A program made the position numbers and the translations under genes. The notes below the pieces were generated by a model. The model searched no databases, was not told where the DNA came from, and saw only the letters and a list, made by a program, of their open reading frames with translations. Of a stretch of DNA of 64,000 nt, positions 50,594 through 60,393 are shown one piece after another; position 1 is the stretch's first letter, and every line of letters begins with the position of its first letter. This DNA is from JANQPX01 sp039197065 (GTDB taxonomy: Bacteria; Pseudomonadota; Alphaproteobacteria; Geminicoccales; Geminicoccaceae): NCBI GenBank assembly GCA_039197065.1, contig JBCCUL010000036.1, positions 30,745 to 94,744 of the forward strand, in the 5' to 3' direction.

Positions 50594-52017
50594 CGTCAAG
50601 CGCGGCCATCGCGTCTACGCCCGGCGGGAAGAGCGATCCCGCCGGCCATCGCTTTCACCCGACGATCCTTCGGGAATACGATATCCGCGGGATCGTCGGC
50701 GAGACGCTTTTTGCAGCGGATGCCGAAGCCATCGGCAAGGCCTATGCAACACTCCTCCTGGCGGAAGGCGGCAAGCGTGTCTGCGTCGGTTTTGACGGCC
50801 GCCTCAGTTCGCCTGAACTGGCCGATGCCCTGATCCGCGGCCTAACATCAGCCGGCGCCGACGTCGATATGATCGGCCTTGGCCCGACACCGATGCTCTA
50901 TTTCGCCGTTCATCATTTGAAGGCCGATGGCGGCATTCAGGTCACCGGCTCGCACAACCCGCCCAGCCACAATGGCTTCAAGATGATGATGGGCAAGGCA
51001 TCGTTCTACGGTGAGCGTATCCAAGCCCTTGGACGAATTGCTGCAGATGGTGCCTATCAGGCCGGCAGCGGTGAGGTGACAAAGCATGCCGTGCTTGACA
51101 CCTATGTCGAACGCCTGCGTTCGGACTTCCACGGCAGCCGATCCCTTAAGGTGGTCTGGGATGCCGGCAACGGCGCCAGCGGCGAAGCGCTTCAGGCGCT
51201 TACCGCAAGACTTCCAGGTGAACATCACCTCCTCTTTGCCGACATCGACGGCAACTTCCCGAACCATCACCCCGACCCGACGGTGCCCGAAAATCTCGAA
51301 GACCTGATCGCAGTCGTGCGTCAGCATGATGCCGAACTAGGTATCGCTTTCGATGGTGATGGCGATCGCATCGGCGTCGTCGATGGCAAAGGCCGGATCA
51401 TGTTCGGTGATCAGCTGCTGCAGGTTCTGATCACCGAGATCTTGGACCGTCTTCCGGGCAGCACGATCATCGCCGACGTCAAGGCCAGTCGGGCGCTCTT
51501 CGATGCCATTCAGAAGCTTGGTGGCGAACCGATCATGTACAAGACCGGCCATTCGCTTATCAAGACGGTGATGGTGGAGAAAGAGGCGCCGCTTGCAGGC
51601 GAGATGTCCGGTCATATCTTCTACGCTGACGGCTTCTACGGCCACGATGACGCTCTTTATGTCGCCATTCGGCTGCTCGACATTCTCGCTGGAAGCGATC
51701 GTCCGCTGGCTGCCTGGCATGACGATATGGCATCGATGATCAACACACCGGAATTGCGCTTCGATTGTCCGGACGAAGAAAAGTTTGATGCCGTCGCTGG
51801 GGTCAAGGCGAACCTTGAAGCTGAAGGTGCTTCGGTCAACGCCATCGATGGCGTCCGCGTCTCGACCGACGACGGGTGGTGGCTGCTGCGTGCTTCGAAT
51901 ACGCAGGCGGTTCTGGTGGCGCGCGCCGAGGCGAAGGACAGTGAAGGCCTGGATAGGCTCAAGAAACAAATCGCTCGGCACCTTGACGCTGTCGGCGTGA
52001 CGCCGCCTGATTTTTGA
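50590..52017 (+). CDS. phosphomannomutase/phosphoglucomutase
   Basis: A 475-residue alpha-D-phosphohexomutase: catalytic phosphoserine Ser121 in TGSHNPPSHNG, metal loop DGDGDR at Asp255-Arg260, sugar loop region GEMSGHIFY (about 335-345) and the phosphate-binding end RASNTQAVLVARAEA. It interconverts hexose 6- and 1-phosphates, providing glucose-1-phosphate for GalU or mannose-1-phosphate. The AlgC/ManB type is the best fit. ATGA overlap with ugd shows coupled translation. Confidence 0.9.
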   Translation: MTSSAAIASTPGGKSDPAGHRFHPTILREYDIRGIVGETLFAADAEAIGKAYATLLLAEGGKRVCVGFDGRLSSPELADALIRGLTSAGADVDMIGLGPTPMLYFAVHHLKADGGIQVTGSHNPPSHNGFKMMMGKASFYGERIQALGRIAADGAYQAGSGEVTKHAVLDTYVERLRSDFHGSRSLKVVWDAGNGASGEALQALTARLPGEHHLLFADIDGNFPNHHPDPTVPENLEDLIAVVRQHDAELGIAFDGDGDRIGVVDGKGRIMFGDQLLQVLITEILDRLPGSTIIADVKASRALFDAIQKLGGEPIMYKTGHSLIKTVMVEKEAPLAGEMSGHIFYADGFYGHDDALYVAIRLLDILAGSDRPLAAWHDDMASMINTPELRFDCPDEEKFDAVAGVKANLEAEGASVNAIDGVRVSTDDGWWLLRASNTQAVLVARAEAKDSEGLDRLKKQIARHLDAVGVTPPDF

Positions 52018-52203
52018 CCATCCGGATCTGAGGACAGAGCCGCTACGGCCGACAGCGATCGTTCACCTATCGAGCAAGATAGCCTGATCGCCTTGGAAGA
52101 ATGTGCCAGGTTCGTTGAGTTCTTCTCGAAAATAGCTTGGCAAGGCTGGTCAAAATCGCATACTGACGCTTCGTTTCCTATTGAAGAAAGGTAGGGAGAG
52201 CCG

Positions 52204-53853
52204 ATGCGCCACGGCAAGTCTTGGGCCGTTTTGGCGGTATTGCTCATAGCGGGCTGTTCTTCTTCGGAGCCGTTGAAGGATATGGTTGGCTATGTTCCGC
52301 CGACCAGCTTTCCGGCGCAGCCAAAAAGAACCTTAGTGGCGGACAGGCCGGAGCTGGTTTGGTCCCAGCTCGTCAATTTCCTCGAGGCCTCATCCTTCGC
52401 GATCGACCACATTGATGAGGACAAAAGGCTGCTGATCGCACGATATAGCGGTGATCCCGGGCCCTATATCGATTGCGGATCCATCGTTACCCATGAGGCT
52501 GGCTCGCTTGACCAGATCGCCGGCTCGGCCGGTGTTGTCAAGCTGAACTACAAACTTGAGGAAGAGCCGGTTGTTCTCAACCGCTCACTCAATCTGGACA
52601 GTCGCATCATCATTAGGCTGGCCGACCAGCCACAAGGCACGGTGATCCAGACGGACACCACCTATGTGGTCACGAAGACCGTCGACGTTGAAGATTCGAC
52701 TGGTGCAATCAGAGAAGGCAGTCGGGAAACGGTCAGCTTCGAGGCTGGCGGTCGCGGAGAATTCAGCAAGGGTACGGCCTGCCAACCCAATGGCTCGCTT
52801 GACCTCGCTGTCCTGCAGAGCCTGCCCAACATCGTCGGTTCCGACGAAATCAATCGCGCCGAGCTTCAAAGCGATGGGATTGAAGCTTCTAGCGCAGCGC
52901 CTTCTAGCGAGGAGACGGTTGCAGCACTGCCAAGACAGCTTCCGACAAATGATGCGCCCGCACCAGAGGATCGTACAGCACTTGACTTGGAAGGGGTTGA
53001 TGCCGCTCAGGTTCCGTCGCCTGAACCAAATCAAATCGACAGTGATTGGGTGTTTCCCGAGCAAGGCTTGCCAACGGCGGCTTTACCTGCACCTCCGGAG
53101 ATCAAGCCTGAACTCGAACTGCAAAAGATTGAGGAAGACGCCCCGCCAACGGACGCTACTCAGCCCCTCTCTCAGCCCGTGATTCCCCAGCCGAACGCCA
53201 CCGCGATCGGTCAGGGGAATAGCCCCTCCTCGACGCTTCCAAACGCCGAAAGTGAGCCTCTGGAAGAGCAGCAGTCAGCGGCACTCGACACAGGTGAAGC
53301 TGCAGCGGTTCAGTCGCCATCCACGATCGTCGACGATACGACCCGCAAGCTTTTGGAAACACTCGACTGTGATGGTGACGAGTGGCATTTCTGCGATCTC
53401 GTCGAGCTCACCACCCCCTTGCGCAAGCGCAATATCACGGAACTCTTCGGGCTTACGATCAACACGACCGAGAGCTTCGCCACTCAAGTGATAGGGCGCG
53501 ATCTCAAGCTCGATATTCTCTTTCCGAGTTTTCCGTCCAATCTGCATATTGCCTACGCGCGGAGAGATGGAACGATCGAGCATGTGATGCCTTCGTCGGA
53601 GGTCTGGCCTGCCGACCAGATCCATCAGCTGACACAATCCAATCAGACAATTCCCGGCCCGCCAGGTCTCGCCATGATCGTTGCCATTGCCTCCGACAAA
53701 CCTCTTTTCTCCTCGCCACAAGATGGTACGGAGGATGCTACGGTCTACCTGGACCGGCTGAAACAGCGTCTCGATCAAATGGAAGCGGAAAATCCAGATC
53801 GCCCGATCGCGGCAAGCCAACTTCTTATCTATGTCGAGAATGATGCGACATGA
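52204..53853 (+). CDS. large outer-membrane-type lipoprotein of unknown function
   Basis: A 549-residue lipoprotein: lipobox LLIAGC at about residues 13-18, an N-terminal globular part (to about 210, Tyr/Asp-rich beta strands), a long Pro/Glu/Ala-rich disordered linker (about 215-385) and a C-terminal domain with LDCDGDEWHFC and ATVYLDRLKQRLDQM. The C-terminal stretch near GPPGLAMIVAIASDKPLF recalls DUF4384-type domains, but I am not sure. It overlaps the phosphatase gene by 4 nt. It has no recognised enzymatic motif. Confidence 0.7.
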   Translation: MRHGKSWAVLAVLLIAGCSSSEPLKDMVGYVPPTSFPAQPKRTLVADRPELVWSQLVNFLEASSFAIDHIDEDKRLLIARYSGDPGPYIDCGSIVTHEAGSLDQIAGSAGVVKLNYKLEEEPVVLNRSLNLDSRIIIRLADQPQGTVIQTDTTYVVTKTVDVEDSTGAIREGSRETVSFEAGGRGEFSKGTACQPNGSLDLAVLQSLPNIVGSDEINRAELQSDGIEASSAAPSSEETVAALPRQLPTNDAPAPEDRTALDLEGVDAAQVPSPEPNQIDSDWVFPEQGLPTAALPAPPEIKPELELQKIEEDAPPTDATQPLSQPVIPQPNATAIGQGNSPSSTLPNAESEPLEEQQSAALDTGEAAAVQSPSTIVDDTTRKLLETLDCDGDEWHFCDLVELTTPLRKRNITELFGLTINTTESFATQVIGRDLKLDILFPSFPSNLHIAYARRDGTIEHVMPSSEVWPADQIHQLTQSNQTIPGPPGLAMIVAIASDKPLFSSPQDGTEDATVYLDRLKQRLDQMEAENPDRPIAASQLLIYVENDAT

Positions 53854-54488
53854 TCGAAAATTGGGAAGAACGACTGCGTGACCGAGCGGAGCGAGCAGGC
53901 TTTCAGCCGGGTTGCGATCGGTTCTATTTCCTGCGCCATGGTCAGACAGACCATAACCGACTTCGGATCTGCCAAGGACATACCGACACCCCTCTCAATG
54001 CCTCGGGCATGGCGCAGGCCGAAGAGGCAGCCGGTGTTCTGGCCACTGTCAGGCCTCTTTCCATGACGGCAAGCGACCTCACACGCGTTCGCCAGACAGC
54101 AAAGCCAGTGGCCGAAAGACTAGGCCTGGATATCGTGATCGATCCAGACCTCAGAGAGCGCGCCTTCGGCATCTTTGAGGATCGCCCCATTGAAGGGCAG
54201 CTATGGTCTTTTGACGATCCGAGCGTCGAGAGCATCGAAGATTTCGTCGATCGCAGCCTTCGGGGCTTCAAAGGAGCGCTTACCGCCAATGACACACTTG
54301 TGGTCACCCATGGTGGCCTTCGGCGGGTTCTGGCCGGAGCATTGGGCCTGGCGTTACCCTATTGGACCGGCCATAACGCCCTACCGCTTCGCTTCACCCA
54401 CGAAGCCTCCGGCTGGAAGGCTGAAGCCCTGACAAGAGCCGGGGCCTGGCCGGTCGATGGCCCTGAACCGAGCGATCTTGATCGATAA
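53850..54488 (+). CDS. histidine phosphatase (phosphoglycerate-mutase-like)
   Basis: A 212-residue histidine-phosphatase-superfamily enzyme: RHGQTDHN with the phospho-accepting His, a second catalytic His in LVVTHGGLRRVL, and DLTRVRQTAKPVAERL and ERAFGIFED between. It probably dephosphorylates a small phosphoester; alpha-ribazole, sugar or glycerol phosphates are all possible. It overlaps both the lipoprotein gene (4 nt) and the downstream dehydrogenase (32 nt). Confidence 0.85.
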   Translation: MIENWEERLRDRAERAGFQPGCDRFYFLRHGQTDHNRLRICQGHTDTPLNASGMAQAEEAAGVLATVRPLSMTASDLTRVRQTAKPVAERLGLDIVIDPDLRERAFGIFEDRPIEGQLWSFDDPSVESIEDFVDRSLRGFKGALTANDTLVVTHGGLRRVLAGALGLALPYWTGHNALPLRFTHEASGWKAEALTRAGAWPVDGPEPSDLDR

Positions 54489-55803
54489 TCATAGCCAAGC
54501 CGGCAGCGATCCGATCGATCATCTCCTCTCGATCGGCTTTAGGCGTCCTGGGACCAGTGAACGAGTCCCATGCCCCGTCCGAAGCCTGGTCTTCGAGAGC
54601 AGTCTTGATGGCTGCGAACGCGACCTGCTCGCAGACCTTGGTTTTCCGAAGTCGCTGGGCATCATTTGCGATCCGAATACCTATGATGTCCTTGCGAAAC
54701 GCGTGTCCACGGCGATACCAGATGCCGGGTTGATCGTCATTGACAAGCCAAAGGCTGATGAGGACGGCGCAACAGCGCTGGCGGCCCAAACCCGCCACGC
54801 GGAAGCTTTGATCGCCGTAGGCTCAGGAACGCTGAACGATCTGGTCAAATATGTAAGCCACCAACATCGACGACCTTATGCGGTGTTCGCCACAGCGCCC
54901 TCTATGAATGGCTATGTTACGGCGACGGCTTCGATCAGCCGGGGCGGAGAAAAGCTCAGTCTGCCAGCGACGCCTCCCAAGGGCGCGTTTTTTGATCTGG
55001 AAACCCTCGCCGAAGCTCCACACCGCCTAATCCGAGCTGGTGTCGGCGATAGCCTTTGCCGCAGCACGGCAGAGCTCGACTGGCTGCTCAGCCATCATCT
55101 GCTGGAAACCGTCTTTCTGGAAGCGCCGTTTGCCATTCAGGCGAAGGACGAGGCTGACGTTCTCGCAAGCATCGATGCCCTTTGGACAGGTGATCTGGAC
55201 GCCGTCAGGTCGTTGACGCGCCTCTTAGTGCTGGGTGGTCTCGGCATGCTGATGGCCGGCAACAGTCAGCCAGGCTCCCAGGGCGAGCATCTCATCAGCC
55301 ATTATATCGACATGATGCATCGCCCCCACCCAGGCAGCCTGCACGGCGAGCAGGTGGGTCTGGCTACCCTTACCGTCGCAACCCTGCAAAACGAGCTCTT
55401 TACCAAGAAAGCCGCTCCCCTTCTCAAGGAAACGGTCCTTGATTTTCCTGCCATGGCCAATCGCTTTGGAAAGCACGGTGATTCATGTCGGGAGGCGATG
55501 ACCAGGAAGGCGTTGAAAGGTGAAGGGCTGGAAAAGCTGAACACCAGGCTGGCGGACGCTTGGCCGGATATCTGCCAGGCTTTCAAGTTAAAAGCCCTGC
55601 CGATTGAGCGCCTTCGCACAGCCTTCGATGCTGCCGGCATGGCTGTCACCCCAGAAGATCTTGGCATTGATCCCGGCTTCTACGCGACGGCCGTCATGCA
55701 TGCGCGTGAGCTCCGTGACCGATTTACGGCATTGGATCTGGCTGCAGACGCCGGCCTCTTGGCTCCTTTCATCGAGCGGTATCTGGCCAAAAACACCCGA
55801 TGA
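54457..55803 (+). CDS. sn-glycerol-1-phosphate-dehydrogenase-like (AraM-type) enzyme
   Basis: A 448-residue member of the iron-containing/glycerol dehydrogenase superfamily. The nucleotide motif VGSGTLNDLVKYVS is near residues 122-135, followed by ATAPSMNGYVTATASI and metal-binding His in GSQGEHLISHYIDMM and SLHGEQVGLAT. The EHL-SH pattern is that of glycerol-1-phosphate dehydrogenases (EgsA/AraM), which reduce dihydroxyacetone phosphate to sn-glycerol-1-phosphate. It runs from a phosphatase gene with which it overlaps. The start at 54457 has no clear ribosome site, and a TTG at 54478 is an alternative. Confidence 0.75.
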   Translation: MALNRAILIDNHSQAGSDPIDHLLSIGFRRPGTSERVPCPVRSLVFESSLDGCERDLLADLGFPKSLGIICDPNTYDVLAKRVSTAIPDAGLIVIDKPKADEDGATALAAQTRHAEALIAVGSGTLNDLVKYVSHQHRRPYAVFATAPSMNGYVTATASISRGGEKLSLPATPPKGAFFDLETLAEAPHRLIRAGVGDSLCRSTAELDWLLSHHLLETVFLEAPFAIQAKDEADVLASIDALWTGDLDAVRSLTRLLVLGGLGMLMAGNSQPGSQGEHLISHYIDMMHRPHPGSLHGEQVGLATLTVATLQNELFTKKAAPLLKETVLDFPAMANRFGKHGDSCREAMTRKALKGEGLEKLNTRLADAWPDICQAFKLKALPIERLRTAFDAAGMAVTPEDLGIDPGFYATAVMHARELRDRFTALDLAADAGLLAPFIERYLAKNTR

Positions 55804-56050
55804 GCCCGGCCAACGAGCATAGCAATCAACACTCGACAAGGATCCGCTTGTCCGGGACAGCGCAACACCAATGATCAGCAGCGGACAAAGCCACCCCATG
55901 AAGGCGCAACGCTCGCCGTGAATCGATGAAGAGCATATCGATAAAATAACTTTTAGGTTGAATTATTATATTGATCATCAACCATATAGGACTATTGTAG
56001 AGCGATGCGCCAGCTTGGCGGCCGCTCGAACTTCGGATTGGCTGAAGATT

Positions 56051-56254
56051 ATGGAAGCAATCATTCTAATTATCTCCTGGACGTTGTTCACGCCGCCGTC
56101 CCATGACGTCGATGTCCAGCCCATGCCGGACATCGCAAGCTGCCTGCGCGTGGCGGAGACCGTCACCCGCAAGGTCTCGGATCTCGAGGGGCATGGCGTT
56201 CAGGCCAAGCTGGTCGCCCGCTGCATCTCGGTCCCGACCAACATCAAGGCCTGA
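56051..56254 (+). CDS. small exported protein of unknown function
   Basis: A 67-residue protein with a short hydrophobic N-terminus (MEAIILIISWTLFT) like a signal peptide, followed by a compact domain with two Cys (SCLRVAET and ARCISV) that might form a disulfide. I recognise no family. The codon use is coding-like from the ATG, but the ribosome site is weak and the upstream DNA is AT-rich, so its reality is only probable. It lies between the dehydrogenase and the transhydrogenase gene. Confidence 0.45.
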   Translation: MEAIILIISWTLFTPPSHDVDVQPMPDIASCLRVAETVTRKVSDLEGHGVQAKLVARCISVPTNIKA

Positions 56255-56473
56255 AGAAGGCTCTGAGGGCCCATCCGCAAGCCCTCGTTCCCGATGATCA
56301 TTTACTGAATCTTCACTTTATCAGTGGAAGATAGCGGCTTCACACCGCGCTGCCGAAGGCTCCTATGCGACTGCCTTTGGGTGTGTGGATGATTGGATGT
56401 CGCCCGGCCCTAACGGCTGACGGCACCCGTCAAGGCCAGAGCCATGACGTCGAAGCTGTAAGGACGAAGATCG

Positions 56474-57901
56474 ATGTCCTCCTATGATCTGATCGTGATC
56501 GGCAGCGGGCCTGCAGGCCGCCGAGCTTCGATTCAGGCAGCAAAACTTGGAAAATCGGTCCTGGTCATTGATCGGCGTCCCGAAGTTGGCGGTGTATCGG
56601 TTCATACCGGGACGATACCAAGCAAGACTTTGCGTGAGACCATTCTCAATCTCTCAGGCTTTCGTGAACGTGAGTTCTACGGTCGCACCTATCGGGTCAA
56701 GAAAGAGATATCCGCCGACGATCTTCGCGAGCGCCTCCGCCTTACGCTCGATCATGAAGTCGAGACGCTGGAGCACCAGTTCACCCGAAACGGCGTGACG
56801 ATCATCACCGGGCATGCGAGCTTCGTCGATCTTCACACCGTCGACGTTCAAAAACCCGATGGCGACCGGGTCCGGTTCAGCGCGTCGCATTTCATCATCG
56901 CGGTCGGCACCAGACCATTTCGACCGCCGGATATCCCCTTCGACGGCGAAACGGTTTTCGACAGCGACGAAATTCTGTCACTGAAGACGCTGCCGAGAAC
57001 CCTTGCGGTGATCGGCGCCGGCGTCATAGGCCTTGAATATGCGACCATTTTCAGCGCCCTTGATATTCAGGTCACTGTTATCGAGCCACGCTCGACAATG
57101 CTCGATTTCGTTGATCGCGAGATCATCGAAGAGCTTACGCACGACCTCCGCCAACGAGGCATGATCCTAAGGCTTGGCTGTAAGGTTGCTTCGGTCGAGC
57201 GCGTACCGGATGGCGGTTGCAGGATCCAGCTCGAAGATGGGCGCATTGTTCGAACGGACGCCATGCTGTTCGCTGCTGGCAGGATGGGCGCCACGGACGA
57301 TCTACAGCTGGACAAAGTCGGCCTGGAGGCGGATCAGCGTGGGCGCATCACGGTCGCGAAGGACAACTTTAGAACCGCCGTCCCGCATATCTTCGCCGTA
57401 GGCGACGTGATTGGTTTCCCGAGCCTTGCGTCCACATCGATGGAGCAGGGCCGGATCGCAGCCTGCCGTGCATTCGATCAGCCCGCCGACGAAGCGCGCG
57501 CCTTCTTTCCCTATGGAATCTATGCAATTCCAGAGATCTCGATGATCGGCATGACCGAAGAGGAAGTCAGGCTTCGGGAAAGGCCCTTCGAATGCGGTGT
57601 CGCGCGGTTTCGCGAAACGTCGAGAGGGCAGATCATGGGCCTTAGCACCGGCTTTATGAAGATGATCTTCGATCTTGAAGACCGCCGTCTGCTGGGCGTT
57701 CACATCGTTGGCGAAGGGGCCACCGAGTTGATCCACATCGGCCAGGCGGTGCTCAATCTGGGTGGGACGATCGAGTATTTCGTCGAGAATACCTTCAACT
57801 ATCCGACGCTCGCCGAGGCCTACAAGATTGCAGCTCTGGATGCCTGGAACCGCATGCCGCAACGAACCGAGGCGTCCGACGTAAGGTCGATCGCCAGCTG
57901 A
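56474..57901 (+). CDS. sthA: soluble pyridine nucleotide transhydrogenase
   Basis: A 475-residue FAD protein of the dihydrolipoamide-dehydrogenase family: FAD loop VIGSGPAGRRA near residue 8, NAD loop VIGAGVIGLEYA near 180, and FAVGDVIGFPSLASTSMEQGR. The place of the redox disulfide is GGVSVHTGTIPSKTLRE, with no Cys pair, which is the SthA signature. It transfers hydride between NADPH and NAD+ in the cytoplasm to adjust redox balance. The length is normal. Confidence 0.9.
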   Translation: MSSYDLIVIGSGPAGRRASIQAAKLGKSVLVIDRRPEVGGVSVHTGTIPSKTLRETILNLSGFREREFYGRTYRVKKEISADDLRERLRLTLDHEVETLEHQFTRNGVTIITGHASFVDLHTVDVQKPDGDRVRFSASHFIIAVGTRPFRPPDIPFDGETVFDSDEILSLKTLPRTLAVIGAGVIGLEYATIFSALDIQVTVIEPRSTMLDFVDREIIEELTHDLRQRGMILRLGCKVASVERVPDGGCRIQLEDGRIVRTDAMLFAAGRMGATDDLQLDKVGLEADQRGRITVAKDNFRTAVPHIFAVGDVIGFPSLASTSMEQGRIAACRAFDQPADEARAFFPYGIYAIPEISMIGMTEEEVRLRERPFECGVARFRETSRGQIMGLSTGFMKMIFDLEDRRLLGVHIVGEGATELIHIGQAVLNLGGTIEYFVENTFNYPTLAEAYKIAALDAWNRMPQRTEASDVRSIAS

Positions 57902-57975
57902 AAGGACGCGTGCTGCATGTCCGAATGAACGCTCAAGAGAGAAAGGGCGACGTCCCGGTCAAACAGTTTTGGCGG

Positions 57976-58860
57976 TCATGCAGCATGCCGGTCTTCTCGT
58001 CTGCCAGCGGCGATGAACTCGACGATGTCTCTAAGCGTCGGCGCAAGCCAGCGGAAGGGTGAGGCAAGGGCCAGAACGATACCGACATGGCCGACACCTT
58101 TGTAGACGCTCACCTCGGCCTCGGCGCCAGCCTGATTGATGGCGTCGCCTAGCCGAGTACTGTTGCGCGGCAAGACGGTCTCATCGTCATCACCCGTAAG
58201 GAGCAGGGCCCTTGGCGCCCGCCCGCTCGCATGGGTGACAGGCTGGGTCGCTTCCAGATCGTCAACAGCGAAAACCTCTTTGACGATGGGATCCTTGATC
58301 GGCAGGAAATCATAAGGACCGGCCAGGCCAACAAGACCTTCGATGTCCTCGACGGCGACGTCTTCGGCAGCCAGGAAACTGGTATCCAGCGAAAGCATCG
58401 CTGCGATATGAGCGCCAGCGGAGTGTCCGATCAGATGAATCTGCCGGGGATCGCCGCCATAGCCAGCAATATGCCGATGCACCCAGCTGACGGCTTTAGC
58501 ACCGTCTTCGACGAAGGCCGGGAACCGGACGTCTGGAAAGAGCCGATAGTCCAAAATGACGGTGACAATGCCTTGGGATGCAAGCGCCTGGCCGACGAAC
58601 AGATAGTCGGCTTTTGAGCCATATTCCCAACGACCGCCGTAAAAGAAGATGGCCACACTGGCGTCTGACTTTGTCTCATCCGGAATGTAAATATCGAGCT
58701 TGTTGCGCGGTGCCTCGCCGTAGACGATGTCGCGCTCAATTCGATAGCCATCTTCGGATATGAGTGCATTCAGGACCCTTGCAGGGGTGCAGCCAAGCGT
58801 TGGGACCGCAAGCGCCAGGCTGGCCGCCAGTCGAAGAAGCTTGCCGGGCAGAGCACGCAT
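57976..58860 (-). CDS. lipoprotein alpha/beta hydrolase (carboxylesterase-like)
   Basis: A 294-residue lipoprotein: signal peptide with VPTLGC (Cys near residue 22), then an alpha/beta hydrolase with FFYGGRWEYG (oxyanion region), GHSAGAHIA (nucleophile elbow), a C-terminal TGDDDETVLP Asp and GVGHVG His. It belongs to the carboxylesterase/BD-FAE-type group and probably hydrolyses esters at the cell envelope. AAGGG lies 5 nt before the ATG at 58860. It is convergent with sthA and divergent from cysS. Confidence 0.82.
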   Translation of the reverse strand: MRALPGKLLRLAASLALAVPTLGCTPARVLNALISEDGYRIERDIVYGEAPRNKLDIYIPDETKSDASVAIFFYGGRWEYGSKADYLFVGQALASQGIVTVILDYRLFPDVRFPAFVEDGAKAVSWVHRHIAGYGGDPRQIHLIGHSAGAHIAAMLSLDTSFLAAEDVAVEDIEGLVGLAGPYDFLPIKDPIVKEVFAVDDLEATQPVTHASGRAPRALLLTGDDDETVLPRNSTRLGDAINQAGAEAEVSVYKGVGHVGIVLALASPFRWLAPTLRDIVEFIAAGRREDRHAA

Positions 58861-59009
58861 CGACACCCTTTCAGCGTTGATTGTTTGACCATCGACGGGT
58901 CGGTTCTTGCCCCCGCCGAGTGATGCCAACTTGAACAATTCAGCAGGAGTTGCCAAGTTGCGGCCTGCCACAATCTGCAGCCCGCCCTCTCGCCTGAAAA
59001 GTCGGTCCG

Positions 59010-60386
59010 ATGAAACTATTCAACTCCCTTTCCGGCAAGAAAGAACCGTTCACGCCAAGCGACCCGAAACGGGTGACGATGTATGTCTGCGGCCCGACTG
59101 TCTACGACTATGCCCATATCGGCAATGCTCGCCCTGCGGTGGTTTTCGACGTGCTCTTCCGCACGCTTCGCCACGAGTTCGGTGAGGTGATTTATGCCCG
59201 CAACATAACGGACATCGATGACAAGATCATCAAAGCAGCTGCCGATCAGGGCCTGCCGATCGATGACATCACCAGCCGATTTGCTCGAGCCTACAATGAG
59301 GACATGGCGGCGCTGAACGTCTTGCCGCCGACCATCGAGCCAAAGGCGACGGGTCATGTCGGTGACATGCTGGCCATGATCGCAAAGTTGATCGACAAGG
59401 GTGCCGCCTACGAGGCCGACGGGCATGTGCTGTTTCACGTACCGGCCTGCGAAAGCTATGGCGCGCTTTCAAGACGTTCACGCGAGGACATGATCGATGG
59501 CGCCAGGGTCGAGGTGGCGCCCTATAAGCGCGACCCCGCCGACTTCGTGCTTTGGAAGCCATCGACAGCGGAACAGCCGGGTTGGGACAGCCCCTATGGG
59601 CGCGGCCGACCGGGCTGGCACACCGAGTGCGCCGTGATGATCAAGGAGCATCTGGGCGAAACGATCGACATCCACGGCGGCGGCCAGGATCTCAAATTTC
59701 CCCATCACGAAAACGAATTGGCCCAGTCGACATGCGCTCATGGCGGCGCGCCGCTCGCACGTTTCTGGCTACATAATGGCTTTCTCGACGTCGAACAGGA
59801 GAAGATGTCGAAATCGATCGGCAATGTTCTGCTGCCCCATGATCTGATCAAGACCGTGCCCGGCGAGGCCATTCGATACGCCTTGCTTTCCGCTCATTAT
59901 CGAAAACCGCTGAACTGGACGTCAGCCGGACTGTCCCGCGCGAAACATGCGCTTGATCGCCTCTACCGCACCCTCTCATCCCTTCCAGGGCCAGGCGAAC
60001 CGGCAGCGGATGCGAAACCGCTAGAGACGGTGCGGCGCGCGCTTATCGACGACATCAATACGCCGGCGGCCCAAGCCGCACTCTTCGAGCTTGCAAGACG
60101 GGCCAACAGTACCGATGACCAGGAAGAGCAGGCGGTGATCAAGCAGGACATGCTGATGGCTGGCCGTCTTCTCGGCTTGCTACAGCAGGATCCCGAGACC
60201 TGGCTCCAGTCCGCCGGGGAGGAACGAGAGGTCGATCGTGACGAGATCGAGCGTCTATTGGAGCGCCGGCGAACGGCTAGGGCCGAGAAGGATTTCGAAA
60301 CAGCCGACCTGATCCGCGATCAGCTCGAAGCCGAGGGCGTGATCCTCGAAGACGGACCCGACGGCACGCGCTGGCGCCTGGGCTAG
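59010..60386 (+). CDS. cysS: cysteine-tRNA ligase
   Basis: A 458-residue class I aminoacyl-tRNA synthetase. CGPTVYDYAHIGNA carries zinc ligand Cys27 and HIGN at 36-39, HTECAVM supplies another zinc ligand Cys, GGGQDLKFPHHENE completes the zinc site, and KMSKS is at 265-269. It charges tRNA-Cys in the cytoplasm. The ATG has no obvious long leader and the gene starts 150 nt from the divergent esterase. The downstream P-loop gene follows after 7 nt. Confidence 0.96.
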   Translation: MKLFNSLSGKKEPFTPSDPKRVTMYVCGPTVYDYAHIGNARPAVVFDVLFRTLRHEFGEVIYARNITDIDDKIIKAAADQGLPIDDITSRFARAYNEDMAALNVLPPTIEPKATGHVGDMLAMIAKLIDKGAAYEADGHVLFHVPACESYGALSRRSREDMIDGARVEVAPYKRDPADFVLWKPSTAEQPGWDSPYGRGRPGWHTECAVMIKEHLGETIDIHGGGQDLKFPHHENELAQSTCAHGGAPLARFWLHNGFLDVEQEKMSKSIGNVLLPHDLIKTVPGEAIRYALLSAHYRKPLNWTSAGLSRAKHALDRLYRTLSSLPGPGEPAADAKPLETVRRALIDDINTPAAQAALFELARRANSTDDQEEQAVIKQDMLMAGRLLGLLQQDPETWLQSAGEEREVDRDEIERLLERRRTARAEKDFETADLIRDQLEAEGVILEDGPDGTRWRLG

Positions 60387-60393
60387 CCGGCGG

